A stretch of DNA of 64,000 nt from Lachnospira multipara LB2003 (GCF_000702205.1 NZ_JNKW01000004.1:204275-268274), one strand, 5' to 3'. Positions 48,470 through 57,433 are shown, counted from the first letter of the stretch. Program-made: numbers and translations. The notes: a model not told the origin generated them from the letters alone.

Positions 48470-49216
48470 TTAAATTGTATGTGATATATTTTTTTGTGCA
48501 AATATTAATTCGTCTAGCCATTTAAGGTTACTGCCGTTTGTAACTCTTAAATCTTGTTCATATGGAATAGCTTTTATTGTTACTCCAAATGATTCCTTTA
48601 AAGCCTTAGCTTCTTCCTTATTATAGGTCATGCTTACCACACTCAACTCTTCTTTTCCTACAAGCGTCTTTATTCGCTTAAATCTTTCAATACACTCATT
48701 TAGTTTATATGGTGTCATGGACCCTACAATAATTTTCTTATCGCAGCTAACAAAATCTTTAACTGCCTTACTATAGTTATAATCACTCACACTTATGTCT
48801 ATAATCACATATTGATATGTGTTAGTTAAAGTTCTCCAGTTCTCGCAACTTCTATGACTAAAAATATCTATGCCATTGTGTGTTATACCGCGAAACTTTT
48901 CTACTTCTTCATTATTCTTTGAAAAAATACTATTGTTTTTTCTATCAAAAATTTGCTTTAAAAGATCCACTAAACTACCGTCATCAAAGCAAACTATTGC
49001 CGTTTTTATTCCTAATACATTTACCAAATAATTTCCTAGCATAAGGCTTAAATGCGATGTTCCTACGCCTCTAGAAAGTCCTATTAATCCAATTACCTTT
49101 TTACTAGACCTTCTTGAATTCAATCCAATCAAATCCTTAAATCTATTCTTTCTTCTAGCGTTCCATCTTCTTCTTTTTTCCAAAAATCTTTTTTGTAAAG
49201 AAACAGATTCTATCAT
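48470..49216 (-). CDS. ParA/CpaE-like protein with degenerate P-loop
   Basis: A 248-residue protein with a strongly basic N-terminus (RRRWNARRKNRFKDL) and a ParA-like fold from ~40. The P-loop is IGLSRGVGTSHLSL, in which both lysines of the ParA consensus KGGVGKT are absent. It is followed by KTAIVCFDDGSL (Walker A' region) and QYVIIDISVSD (Walker B). It may not hydrolyse ATP. Its ATG at 49216 lies 62 nt inside the kinase gene and follows AAGGAAGG, so translation is coupled. Such pairs recall TadZ/CpaE pilus-localisation proteins, but no pilus gene is nearby. Confidence 0.7.
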   Translation of the reverse strand: MIESVSLQKRFLEKRRRWNARRKNRFKDLIGLNSRRSSKKVIGLIGLSRGVGTSHLSLMLGNYLVNVLGIKTAIVCFDDGSLVDLLKQIFDRKNNSIFSKNNEEVEKFRGITHNGIDIFSHRSCENWRTLTNTYQYVIIDISVSDYNYSKAVKDFVSCDKKIIVGSMTPYKLNECIERFKRIKTLVGKEELSVVSMTYNKEEAKALKESFGVTIKAIPYEQDLRVTNGSNLKWLDELIFAQKNISHTI

Positions 49217-50540
49217 ATGCAGTTATCCTTCCTTTCCCAACATATTCACTTAAATATTCACTTTTAAACTCATATAGCATCTGTTCTAAAACATCAGAAC
49301 TGTCCTGCCAGTCATAAATACAAGGAATTCTGTACATTTCTCTTTCATATAGAAGGTTTGCATAATCATAAAATGCCCTAGCACTCACTAAATTAACAAA
49401 TAAAGCGCAGTTTTTATGAACGTTTTTTAACTGTTCCAATTCATCATAAATTCCATGACCACCGCCCATAACAACAAGATTAATAGCCCTGTTATTTTCA
49501 CTTTTACTTAATAAACTTTCTTTTAGCTTGTCTATGTTGTTATCTGCTAATAATCCGCAATCTACAATGCGAACTCTAGAATTGTCCATAATATTTATTG
49601 TTTCATTAGTTTGTGGAATTATATTGATCATATTAAGACTAAATGACCCATTAGACTCTAGATTCCCCTTAAGGGCCTCTGTACGTAAGTGATTATTTTG
49701 CGAATAGTCATAGACTGAAACTGACGTATACTCTCTTATCCATCTAGCTAGACATAAACAGATATGGGTTACGCCTATACCTCTTCTTATGCCACTCACA
49801 AAAATATAAGTGAACGTTTCCTCTGTGCTACTAAAGGTATTTAGAGCGATTTCTAATTCTGTTCTTACCTTTTTTACATTTTTAAATCTTTGACTCGGTT
49901 CATGTTTAATACATTTTTTTACAATCTCATCTAGCATATTATTGTCTTTGCTAACATCGCCATGATCACATAAGAAGCGCATAACCATACCCAATCCATA
50001 TATATCCGACTGAATAGTTGCATACTCATCTAAATATTGCTCTGGTGAAGCAAATGTTGGACTACCCGTATTCACCCTTTGCTTAGAATTTGCTACTACT
50101 GCACTACCCAAATCAATAAGAAAAATATCATCATTATCATCAACAATAATATTTTCCGGCTTTAAATCCATGTGAAGAATTCCAGCCTCATTATGCATAT
50201 ATTCCAGTATATTACATAATTTAATCATAATCTTAGCAATATCTTTAGATCTAAGTGTTACTTTTTCTACATACGATTTCAAATCAATTCCTTTGACATA
50301 TTCTAAAATTATTACAAGCTGTTCTTCTTCATTCTCAATATCAATTAGCTGTGGAATATTAGGATGTTTAAGATTTCTTATTAGATTAGCTGACTCAAGA
50401 GCCTTTAGATAGGTCTCATCAGCCTTAGATATTATTTTTGCAATTCTTAAAAATTGCAGCGTCTTATGCCTTACTAAATATATTCTAGATTGCTTTGTTA
50501 CTCCGAGTAATTTGATTATCTCATACTTATCAGAATTAAT
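49155..50540 (-). CDS. Ser/Thr protein kinase fused to a ParA-like P-loop domain, ATT start
   Basis: A 461-residue fusion. The kinase domain (1-~233) is complete only if translation begins at ATT 50540, which has a perfect AAGGAGG 7 nt upstream. The frame then reads NSDKYEIIKLLG with β3 lysine K35, αC E49, HMDLKPEN (D125, N130), DLG (D143) and SPEQY. Starting at the first ordinary start codon (TTG 50282) would remove K35 and E49. No transmembrane or PASTA region is present, so it is cytosolic. From ~243 a ParA-like domain begins with SGIRRGIGVTHICL, a P-loop lacking the catalytic lysine. It overlaps the next gene by 62 nt. Confidence 0.8.
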   Translation of the reverse strand: MNSDKYEIIKLLGVTKQSRIYLVRHKTLQFLRIAKIISKADETYLKALESANLIRNLKHPNIPQLIDIENEEEQLVIILEYVKGIDLKSYVEKVTLRSKDIAKIMIKLCNILEYMHNEAGILHMDLKPENIIVDDNDDIFLIDLGSAVVANSKQRVNTGSPTFASPEQYLDEYATIQSDIYGLGMVMRFLCDHGDVSKDNNMLDEIVKKCIKHEPSQRFKNVKKVRTELEIALNTFSSTEETFTYIFVSGIRRGIGVTHICLCLARWIREYTSVSVYDYSQNNHLRTEALKGNLESNGSFSLNMINIIPQTNETINIMDNSRVRIVDCGLLADNNIDKLKESLLSKSENNRAINLVVMGGGHGIYDELEQLKNVHKNCALFVNLVSARAFYDYANLLYEREMYRIPCIYDWQDSSDVLEQMLYEFKSEYLSEYVGKGRITAYDRICFFTKKIFGKKKKMER

Positions 50541-50589
50541 AACTAATCCTCCTTCATCTTAGGTGAAGCACGAGTAACATCCGCTTTGT

Positions 50590-50618
50590 ATATTACAAGA
50601 ATATTTTTGATTTGTCAA
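50590..50618 (-). promoter_or_regulatory. Promoter of the kinase/ParA-like genes
   Basis: TTGACA (50613-50618) and TAATAT (50590-50595) with a 17-bp spacer on the minus strand. The leader contains CTTCA…TGAAG, a small hairpin whose 3' arm overlaps the AAGGAGG ribosome site. Confidence 0.75.
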
Positions 50619-50696
50619 GAAGCTAAATTACTATATTTTGTTTATACATTTTTTATTATTTGTGATAAAATTTAATTAGTATACCTTTTTAAGTCC

Positions 50697-50725
50697 TTTA
50701 CATAGGATATAAAAATCGTTATTAT
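50697..50725 (+). promoter_or_regulatory. Promoter of mecA
   Basis: TTTACA (50697-50702) and TATTAT (50720-50725) with a 17-bp spacer, giving a ~145-nt leader. Confidence 0.65.
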
Positions 50726-50789
50726 TAAATTAGAGATAAAGCATTTAAGATAACATGTCGATAACATAATATGAAAAGATTTATGATTG

Positions 50790-50858
50790 TTAGATAATTA
50801 TGTACTTATTTAAGTTTTATCTAATACCTCATTTATCGATTTTAATCGAGTAGGTATT
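50790..50858 (+). promoter_or_regulatory. Two consecutive leader hairpins ahead of mecA
   Basis: TTAGATAA (50790-50797) pairs with 50817-50824. Then AATACCT (50823-50829) pairs with AGGTATT (50852-50858), enclosing TCGAT-TTTA-ATCGA (50836-50849). The stems abut and share two bases, and end about 10 nt before the ribosome site. Confidence 0.45.
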
Positions 50859-50877
50859 TAAGAATGTGAGGTGCCTT

Positions 50878-51792
50878 ATGAAAATTGAGAGGATTAATGA
50901 TAACCAAATTAGATGCACACTTAATAAATCTGACCTTGCATCAAGACATTTAAAAATAAGTGAATTAGCTTATGGAAGTGAAAAAGCAAGAGAACTTTTC
51001 CGTGATATGATGAAACAAGCAAATAGCGAATTTGGATTTGAATCAGAGGACTTACCACTTATGATTGAGGCAATTCCTGTTTCATCAGAATGTATCATAC
51101 TAATCATCACTAAAGTAGAAAATCCTGAAGAACTCGATACTCGTTTTTCAAGATTCTCAGATGCTGATGAAGAAGATAATGATTTTAACGACGACGATGA
51201 TTTCGACGATTTTGATGATGAGGACAATGATGATAACGTTGTAACATTATCAGAAGAACTTGATTCCGTTGAGAATTTAGATAGTGAAATGGGCGAAATT
51301 AATTCAGATTTAATGAATATTTTTAGCCAGGTTAAGGATTACCTTAATAAGAAGAACATTTCAACAAAGGATTCTAATAATTTTGTTCCTTTTAGTAAGT
51401 CAATATCAAAGACTAATAAGGAAAGCAACACAACTAGTGAGAATAAAGATAATGTCATTAAAGAAAAAAATGCTACGGCAGACAACTTAACTCCACCAGT
51501 TATTGTTAGAGTATTCTCCTTTGATTCACTTGATGATGTAACTTCTGCTTCTAAGATAATTCTTCCTATTTACTCAGACGATAGCATATTATATAAGAGC
51601 TTGAATGAAGCTAAATATTATCTTACTATAACAAGAAAGAATACATCTTCTATTAACTTTAACAAGATCTGTAATATTCTTTCTGAATATGGTAAAAAAG
51701 AAACTATTGATTCGGCTGGAATTAATTATCTTAATGGTCATGCAGATACACTTATTAAAAAACATGCGGTTCAGGTATTAGTTTCGCTATAA
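50878..51792 (+). CDS. mecA: Adaptor protein MecA
   Basis: Adaptor that delivers substrates to the ClpC unfoldase. The 304-residue protein has an N-terminal substrate-binding domain starting MKIERINDNQIRCTLNKSDL (1-~80). A very acidic linker (~95-120, DDFDDFDDEDNDD) and a long Asn/Ser/Lys-rich spacer (~140-200) follow. The C-terminal ClpC-binding domain (~205-300) includes VRVFSFDSLDDV and LNEAKYYLTI. It is longer than Bacillus MecA (about 218) because of the linkers. GTG 50866 is in frame, but ATG 50878 follows GAGGTG. Confidence 0.88.
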   Translation: MKIERINDNQIRCTLNKSDLASRHLKISELAYGSEKARELFRDMMKQANSEFGFESEDLPLMIEAIPVSSECIILIITKVENPEELDTRFSRFSDADEEDNDFNDDDDFDDFDDEDNDDNVVTLSEELDSVENLDSEMGEINSDLMNIFSQVKDYLNKKNISTKDSNNFVPFSKSISKTNKESNTTSENKDNVIKEKNATADNLTPPVIVRVFSFDSLDDVTSASKIILPIYSDDSILYKSLNEAKYYLTITRKNTSSINFNKICNILSEYGKKETIDSAGINYLNGHADTLIKKHAVQVLVSL

Positions 51793-51820
51793 ATAATAGC
51801 AAGACAAAAAGTGCAAAAAC

Positions 51821-51858
51821 AAAAGACAGTTTTACATAATTGTAAAACTGTCTTTTTT
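51821..51858. terminator. Bidirectional terminator, mecA and DUF1858 gene
   Basis: A perfect 16-bp stem (51821-51836 with 51841-51856), a 4-nt loop and a T run, between convergent genes. Confidence 0.92.
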
Positions 51859-51887
51859 ATTATTGTATCCTGTTTAAATCAACAATA

Positions 51888-52094
51888 TTAACCTAGAGAA
51901 GCAAGATATGTTGTGATTTCTTCCATTAAGTCGTCACAATCAATTCCATGAACTTCTGCTGCCTCTTCAATTGTTTCACCTATTGATGATGGGCAACCTA
52001 TACAATGCATTCCTGCTCCCATAAGAATTGGAATAATGCTTGGCTCTATCTTTAATGCATCACCTATTGTTGTATCCTTTGTTATTCTTCTCAT
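51888..52094 (-). CDS. DUF1858 small redox-disulfide protein
   Basis: A 68-residue protein of the DUF1858 (hybrid-cluster-associated redox disulfide) family: ITKDTTIGDALKIEP, then GMHCIGCPSS with a CxxC pair (~30-33), then IEEAAEVHGID. Family members are found fused to or beside iron-sulfur and redox enzymes in anaerobes; the function is not established. ATG 52094 follows AAAGGG. It has its own promoter with a palindrome after the -10 box and stands beside a ferredoxin gene in the opposite orientation. Confidence 0.85.
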   Translation of the reverse strand: MRRITKDTTIGDALKIEPSIIPILMGAGMHCIGCPSSIGETIEEAAEVHGIDCDDLMEEITTYLASLG

Positions 52095-52138
52095 TTTATT
52101 TATACCCTTTCTTTATTTCTTTTCTAAAAATCTAGTGC

Positions 52139-52188
52139 ACAATTTAATTGTCCAATTTGTATAATAACACATCAACTATTCTTGTCAA
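52139..52188 (-). promoter_or_regulatory. Promoter and palindrome of the DUF1858 gene
   Basis: TTGACA (52183-52188) and TATTAT (52161-52166) with a 16-bp spacer. The palindrome ACAATTTAATTGT (52139-52151), with 6-bp arms, lies over or just after the start of transcription. Confidence 0.65.
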
Positions 52189-52314
52189 GCAAGCTTATAA
52201 TAAGACTGTTGGAACTTAAGTTTTTTTCTAATATTTTTATGAAAAATAAGACAAATTTTTTTCTACATATGAAGACTTAATCATGTGTTAAATCGAGTAA
52301 CCGTGCGACTTTCC

Positions 52315-52343
52315 TTGATTTATTAACCCGTTTATCGTATAAT
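52315..52343 (+). promoter_or_regulatory. Promoter of the ferredoxin gene
   Basis: TTGATT (52315-52320) and TATAAT (52338-52343) with a 17-bp spacer. AAGGAGG follows at 52358-52364. Confidence 0.8.
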
Positions 52344-52372
52344 TAACTATATTTAAAAAGGAGGTAATTATC

Positions 52373-52543
52373 ATGGCATATGTAATCAGTGATGATTGTA
52401 TTAGTTGTGGTGCTTGTGCAGCTGGATGTCCAGTAGAAGCTATTAGCGAAGGCGCTTCACACTACGAAATCAACGCAGATGTTTGTGTTGATTGTGGTGC
52501 TTGTGCAGGTGTATGTCCTGTTGGTGCTCCTAACCCACAGTAG
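52373..52543 (+). CDS. 2[4Fe-4S] ferredoxin
   Basis: A 56-residue electron carrier of the clostridial type. Two CxxCxxCxxxCP motifs, CISCGACAAGCP and CVDCGACAGVCP, bind two [4Fe-4S] clusters. It serves hydrogenase, pyruvate:ferredoxin oxidoreductase or Rnf in anaerobes. The protein is too short for many automatic gene callers. ATG 52373 follows a perfect AAGGAGG, and it has a near-consensus promoter and its own terminator, so it is a strongly expressed single gene. Alanine and glycine codons favour GCT/GGT, consistent with high expression. Confidence 0.95.
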   Translation: MAYVISDDCISCGACAAGCPVEAISEGASHYEINADVCVDCGACAGVCPVGAPNPQ

Positions 52544-52648
52544 TTTTCTACGTGAGTAGGATGTTTTAACCTATTAGCTTAATATAAGTCTAACTTATCT
52601 AAGTATATTAGGATGCATCTTTTTATAACAAACTAATACGTATTAAAA

Positions 52649-52712
52649 AAATAGCCCTGATTCATTTAGCATATATTTTATATGTGTTTACTGAATCAGG
52701 GCTATTTCTTTT
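52649..52712. terminator. Bidirectional terminator, ferredoxin and dnaB genes
   Basis: AAATAGCCCTGATTCA (52649-52664) pairs perfectly over 16 bp with 52692-52707 across a 27-nt AT loop, with T runs on both outgoing strands. Confidence 0.9.
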
Positions 52713-52718
52713 TTATTA

Positions 52719-54056
52719 TTATCGCTCGTCTTTTAATAAATCTGCGAATCTTGTCTGTTCTGGTAACCATGCCATCTTAACTGTTCCAATAGGGCCGTTA
52801 CGCTGTTTAGCTATAATAATTTCAGCTACTCCAGGGAATTCTGTATCCTTGTTATAGTAATCATCTCTATATAAGAACATAACAACATCGGCATCCTGCT
52901 CAATAGCACCAGATTCTCTCAAATCTGAAAGCATTGGTCTATGATCAGGTCTTTGTTCTACCGCTCTTGATAACTGAGAAAGTGTAACAACCGGTACATT
53001 TAACTCTCTAGCCAAGGCCTTTAACGCTCTTGATATATCTGAAATTTCCTGCTGTCTTGAATCTGTCTTTCCATTACCACTCATTAACTGAAGGTAATCG
53101 ATAATTATAAGTCCAAGGTTATGTTCCAACTTGTATTTTCTACACTTAGAACGTAATTCTGATATTGAAATACCTGGAGTATCATCAATTATTATGTTAG
53201 ATTTTGCAATACTATCTGCACCATCAATTAACTTACCCCAATCTCCTGAATCTAAATTACCTCTTCTAATCTTATCAGCATCTACTGTAGATTCAAGTGA
53301 TAACATTCTGTTTACAAGCTGTACATTAGACATTTCCAATGAGAAAATAGCTGTTGTTATACCTTCTTTAATTGCAACATGTTCTGCAACATTTAATACA
53401 AAAGCTGTTTTACCCATAGATGGTCTAGCCGCAACCAATATAAAATCTGATGGCTGTAAACCTGATAAATATCTATCCAAATCTCTAAATCCAGTAGGTA
53501 CACCTGTTACACTACCTCTATTTTTAGCCGCTTCCGAAATTCTATCAAGGGCTTCAAGTACAACCTTATCTATACTTGTATATTCGTGATCTCCCTTATT
53601 TTTTACAAGATCAAAAATCTTTTTTTCTGTGTCAGCTAAGATATCATCTGTCTTATCATTTCCTGCATAACAATCATTAGCTATACTCTCTGTTGTTCTA
53701 ATTATACTTCTTAAAAGTGCCTTATCCTTAACTATTCCTGCATAGTGTCTAATATTAGCTGATGTTGGCACTGAAGCTAATAAATTACGAATAAAATCGA
53801 GGTTATAAACCTGTGGTGGAGCATCTTTTTCCTTAAGTCGCTCCTGGAGGGTTACAATATCTACAGGTTTTCCCTCATTATTCATATCAACAATTGTCTG
53901 GAACATAATTCCATAATTGCCATAATAAAAATCTTCTTGAGTTAATTGCTCACTTGCCGTAAGAATAGCCTGTCTATCAAGCATCATTGAACCTACAACA
54001 GAAGCTTCCGCCTCAATACTGCTAGGCATCTGCCTAGTAACTATTGCCTCATCCAT
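52719..54056 (-). CDS. dnaB: Replicative DNA helicase
   Basis: Hexameric helicase that unwinds DNA at the replication fork. The 445-residue protein has an N-terminal DnaB domain (~10-115, IEAEASVVGSMMLDRQA), Walker A VAARPSMGKTAF (~207), Walker B LIIIDYLQLM, and SRAVEQRPDHRPMLSDLRESG. It is homologous to Bacillus DnaC(helicase). ATG 54056 follows GAGGAT. It is last in gdpP-rplI-dnaB. Its loader is the ATPase at 27176-28171. Confidence 0.97.
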   Translation of the reverse strand: MDEAIVTRQMPSSIEAEASVVGSMMLDRQAILTASEQLTQEDFYYGNYGIMFQTIVDMNNEGKPVDIVTLQERLKEKDAPPQVYNLDFIRNLLASVPTSANIRHYAGIVKDKALLRSIIRTTESIANDCYAGNDKTDDILADTEKKIFDLVKNKGDHEYTSIDKVVLEALDRISEAAKNRGSVTGVPTGFRDLDRYLSGLQPSDFILVAARPSMGKTAFVLNVAEHVAIKEGITTAIFSLEMSNVQLVNRMLSLESTVDADKIRRGNLDSGDWGKLIDGADSIAKSNIIIDDTPGISISELRSKCRKYKLEHNLGLIIIDYLQLMSGNGKTDSRQQEISDISRALKALARELNVPVVTLSQLSRAVEQRPDHRPMLSDLRESGAIEQDADVVMFLYRDDYYNKDTEFPGVAEIIIAKQRNGPIGTVKMAWLPEQTRFADLLKDER

Positions 54057-54075
54057 TTACTTATCCTCTTTTTAA

Positions 54076-54522
54076 TTACTTAGCTACAACCTTAACTGTT
54101 AATTTAGCTGTTACTTTCTTATGTAACTTAACAGAAATAATATAACTTCCAAGTGATTTAATAGGTTCATCTATTTTCATCTTCTTCTTATCAATCTCTA
54201 AGCCTAACTGCTTTTTAGCTGCTTCTGCAACTTCCTTTGTAGAAATTGTACCAAATGTTTTTCCACCTTCACCTGTCTTCATTGAAACAGTTACTGCTGA
54301 TTCTTCTATCTTTTTAGCTAATTCCTTAGCATTCTCTAGTTCAAGTGCTGCTTCTTTTTCAGCTCTTTTATTAGCTAACTTTAAATCATTTAGATTCTGT
54401 GCTGTTGCCTCAATTCCAAGTTTTTTAGGTAATACATAATTTCTTGCATAACCATCATTTATCTTTACAATCTGTCCTTTTTTACCTAATGTCTTAACAT
54501 CCTCTAAAAGTATTACTTCCAT
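54076..54522 (-). CDS. rplI: 50S ribosomal protein L9
   Basis: A 148-residue rRNA-binding protein of the large subunit. The N-terminal signature [21 protein letters not shown]… [16 protein letters not shown], the connecting long helix and the C-terminal domain are all present. Its ATG is 1 nt after the gdpP stop region, and its ribosome site GGAGA lies within the end of gdpP, so the genes are coupled. Confidence 0.96.
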   Translation of the reverse strand: MEVILLEDVKTLGKKGQIVKINDGYARNYVLPKKLGIEATAQNLNDLKLANKRAEKEAALELENAKELAKKIEESAVTVSMKTGEGGKTFGTISTKEVAEAAKKQLGLEIDKKKMKIDEPIKSLGSYIISVKLHKKVTAKLTVKVVAK

Positions 54523-54523
54523 C

Positions 54524-56578
54524 TTACACTTCTCCTTCTTCTACCATATTATCTAGTGTAGATTTAATCATATCTACAGCATCTTCAGCAGTTACATTTT
54601 CAAGCTGGGCACCTGCCACACTCATATGTCCACCGCCTCCGAGTTTTTCCATAACTAACTGTACATTGATTTCATCTATAGATCTAGCTGAGATAAAAAT
54701 CTTTCCTTCATATGGTGTAATTACAAATGAGCCTTTAATTCCGTTAATATCTAACAAATCATTAGCTGCCTTTGCTCCACCAATTGTAGGACTTTCAAGT
54801 CCTGTTCCATTAAATATAGTAATTGCAAATGCGTCTCTATAAACTTCTGACTTACTAACAGCCTCTGCAACTGCTCTATACTCGTCCATATCATTTCTAA
54901 GCATTTTTCTTACTCTTGTAACATCTGCACCATTTCTTCTAAGGAAAGCTGCTGCCTCAAATGTTCTTGGACCTGACTTATTATTAAATCCATCTGTATC
55001 AATATTAATTCCGGCAAACATCGCATCTGCTTCAAATGCCTTTAACTTAATGCTATCATCCACATACTGAATCATTTCAGCTATCATTTCACAAGCTGAT
55101 GATGCATATGGATCAATATATGAAAGAACCGCACCTGTAATAGTATCATTTGTTCTTCTGTGATGATCAAAATTAATAATTGTCTTACATTTTGTAAGTA
55201 ATTCAGGGCATTCTGTTCTTTGAGGTCTATTAACATCCACCACAACTACAACTGTTTTTGGAGTTACAAAAAGTGGTGCCTCTTCCCTTGTAAGAAACAT
55301 ATCTGCCGGATAATCATCGTTATTTTTAAACCTATTTATAAAAGGTCTAACTGAACTTGTTACTTCACCATATACTATATGAGCATCCTTACCCATTTTT
55401 TTAGCTATTAAATAAATACCTAGCGCAGAGCCAAAAGCATCAATATCAGGAATTGTATGTCCCATTACTAGAACTCTTTCATTAGTCTCTAATATCTGCT
55501 TTAGGGCATGAGCCATAACTCTAACCTTAACTCTAGCATTTTTTTCCATCTGCTGGCTCTTACCACCAAAATAATGAATCTTATCATTATCCTTTACAAC
55601 TGCCTGATCTCCGCCTCGTCCAAGAGCTAAATCCATGGCGGCCTTTGCCATGTCGTAATTCTTAGAATAATCTGACGCTCCTGTACCTACACCAATTGAA
55701 AGAGTAAGCGTCATTTCATTACCGATTTTTACACCCTTTATATCCTCTAAAATACTGAACTTATCTGCAAGAATCTTTTCTAAATACTTATATCTAAATA
55801 CAACAAGATATTTGTCTTTTTCCATTTTTCTTACTATTGCAGCTCCTGGAGAAAAATATTTATTAACTCTCTTATCTACAAGTCCAATAAACAATGACTT
55901 TCTAACATCATCAATTGCTTCAAGGGCATCTTCATAGTTATCAATATAAACCAAACCAACTACAAATCTTTCATCTCTGATTTTTTGGATATACATATTT
56001 ATATCTGTTTCATCAAACATGTACATTGCAACCAAGCTTGAATTATAGTTTTTTTCTAGTATATTAGTTCCCTCTGTTATCTTTTCAGAACTAATTCTAT
56101 GAAGTTCCACACGATAATTTCTTTCATTAAATACTATTGGCACATCATATGACTTACCAATCTCTGGAAAGATATTATATTTAATTTCTGGAATTATAGT
56201 TGATATATTCTTATTAAAATCCTTCCCCTTACCTAGGCAATCCTGCATTGCCTCATTTAACCACAATACCTGACCGTTATTATCTAATAAAGCATAAGGA
56301 ATACTTAACTTATTAAATAACATGCGCTGAATCTGCGAATAGTTGGATGCAAATTCTATCAAGTCATGAGCCACTCTCGGGCGCAGTACCATAAGCATAA
56401 CAACGCATACTAAAAGGTATATAAACATAAATACACTAACTACAACGCCAGCCTGAATTGAAATTATATAAACCACAATATTTATAAGTACTAAAGCAAT
56501 TAATAATATTGTAGGCCATATAAATAAGCTATTTAATTGTCCTGTCGGAGTAAACGACGTTTTTCTTTTCTTTATCAT
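54524..56578 (-). CDS. gdpP: Cyclic-di-AMP phosphodiesterase, DHH family
   Basis: Membrane enzyme that degrades c-di-AMP, which controls potassium, osmotic and wall homeostasis. The 684-residue protein has two membrane segments (~17-62), a PAS-like domain (~85-165) and a degenerate GGDEF domain (~170-335; the signature is GRGGDQ). The DHH-DHHA1 phosphoesterase follows, with [14 protein letters not shown] (~373), [17 protein letters not shown] (~470) and [12 protein letters not shown] (~645), so the metal ligands are complete. The ribosome site for ATG 56578 is weak, and the preceding spacer can form alternative hairpins. Confidence 0.93.
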   Translation of the reverse strand: MIKKRKTSFTPTGQLNSLFIWPTILLIALVLINIVVYIISIQAGVVVSVFMFIYLLVCVVMLMVLRPRVAHDLIEFASNYSQIQRMLFNKLSIPYALLDNNGQVLWLNEAMQDCLGKGKDFNKNISTIIPEIKYNIFPEIGKSYDVPIVFNERNYRVELHRISSEKITEGTNILEKNYNSSLVAMYMFDETDINMYIQKIRDERFVVGLVYIDNYEDALEAIDDVRKSLFIGLVDKRVNKYFSPGAAIVRKMEKDKYLVVFRYKYLEKILADKFSILEDIKGVKIGNEMTLTLSIGVGTGASDYSKNYDMAKAAMDLALGRGGDQAVVKDNDKIHYFGGKSQQMEKNARVKVRVMAHALKQILETNERVLVMGHTIPDIDAFGSALGIYLIAKKMGKDAHIVYGEVTSSVRPFINRFKNNDDYPADMFLTREEAPLFVTPKTVVVVVDVNRPQRTECPELLTKCKTIINFDHHRRTNDTITGAVLSYIDPYASSACEMIAEMIQYVDDSIKLKAFEADAMFAGINIDTDGFNNKSGPRTFEAAAFLRRNGADVTRVRKMLRNDMDEYRAVAEAVSKSEVYRDAFAITIFNGTGLESPTIGGAKAANDLLDINGIKGSFVITPYEGKIFISARSIDEINVQLVMEKLGGGGHMSVAGAQLENVTAEDAVDMIKSTLDNMVEEGEV

Positions 56579-56605
56579 TTATATCACCATACATAAATAA
56601 ATTAT

Positions 56606-56650
56606 GCCCACCTATGTTTTAGTGGGTGTCAGATAAATCTAAACACCCAC
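56606..56650 (-). promoter_or_regulatory. Mutually exclusive hairpins ahead of gdpP
   Basis: In the minus transcript GTGGGTGT (56650-56643) pairs perfectly with ACACCCAC (56629-56622). The CCCAC of that second arm can instead pair with GTGGG of 56612-56606. The two structures exclude each other, as in attenuators or riboswitch platforms. Confidence 0.4.
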
Positions 56651-56680
56651 TTTACTATCTGCTTTATTATAACATACTTA

Positions 56681-57310
56681 TTAACCTTTTTTTACATTGT
56701 CATAAATATTTTTCACTTCTCTTGCTATATCATTAATCGGCATCTTACTTGAATCAAAGAAAAATCCATAGCTTTCCTTATCTGCCCACTTACGTTTTGT
56801 ATGAGATTCGTAATAGCTCTTTCTTTGCTTATCCCTCTTTTTTATAAATTTTAAAGCCTGTTTGTCATCAAAATCAAAATAAGTTTTTACTCTTTCAATT
56901 CTACTGTCAATTGGAGCATCAATAAACACGCTAATAACTTCAATTTTTGGCTCATAGCCGTCTTCTTCTTCCAATACAAAATCAGCACAACGGCCAACAA
57001 TAACTGCATCTGACTTTGCAGCAATATTTTTTATTACTTCGCTTTGTAATTTGTATAACACATCCTCCATTGGTTCTCCCTTTGGAGCATACTGATTTCC
57101 AGAATAATTCCCCTCAAATAAAAAAGGATTTGATTTTTTCTCATCAAATTTCTCCATTATTTTTTTATCAAGTTCGCCTCTTTTAGCCGCTAAATTTATT
57201 AATTCATTGTTATAATATGGTATTTGTAGAGCAGTTGCTAATAACTCCCCAACAACATGTCCACCACTACCAAAGCTTCTACCTATTGTGATTATAACTC
57301 TCTTATCCAT
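56681..57310 (-). CDS. Cytidylate kinase-like family protein
   Basis: A 209-residue P-loop kinase of the cytidylate_kin2 group. It has ITIGRSFGSGGHVVGELLA as the phosphate loop, with SGG in place of the usual GKS/T, YNNELINLAAKRG, a central AVIVGRCADFVL and a C-terminal GYGFFFDSSKMP-like segment. Relatives are annotated as cytidylate kinases, but nucleotide specificity is untested; the true cmk would be expected elsewhere. ATG 57310 follows AAGGGGG. It stands between the rpsF operon and gdpP with its own leader. Confidence 0.82.
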   Translation of the reverse strand: MDKRVIITIGRSFGSGGHVVGELLATALQIPYYNNELINLAAKRGELDKKIMEKFDEKKSNPFLFEGNYSGNQYAPKGEPMEDVLYKLQSEVIKNIAAKSDAVIVGRCADFVLEEEDGYEPKIEVISVFIDAPIDSRIERVKTYFDFDDKQALKFIKKRDKQRKSYYESHTKRKWADKESYGFFFDSSKMPINDIAREVKNIYDNVKKG

Positions 57311-57399
57311 ATAAAAATCCCCCTTATGATATTGTTAGTCACTTTTTAATTCTAATGATATTATATCACAAATTGTAGTTTGTTCTTAAAAATTTATAA

Positions 57400-57433
57400 A
57401 AATAAAAAGGACCATTGAATACTCAATGGTCCT
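57400..57433 (-). terminator. Terminator of the rpsF-ssb-rpsR operon
   Basis: GGACCATTGA (57409-57418) pairs with TCAATGGTCC (57423-57432) across ATAC. A run of A at 57404-57408 on the plus strand gives the U-tract. Confidence 0.9.

Noticed and set aside
49155..50282. Kinase starting at TTG 50282 as a truncated pseudokinase
   Set aside because: The same frame continues upstream without a stop and encodes a well-formed kinase N-lobe behind AAGGAGG and a strong promoter, so truncation is less likely than an ATT start.
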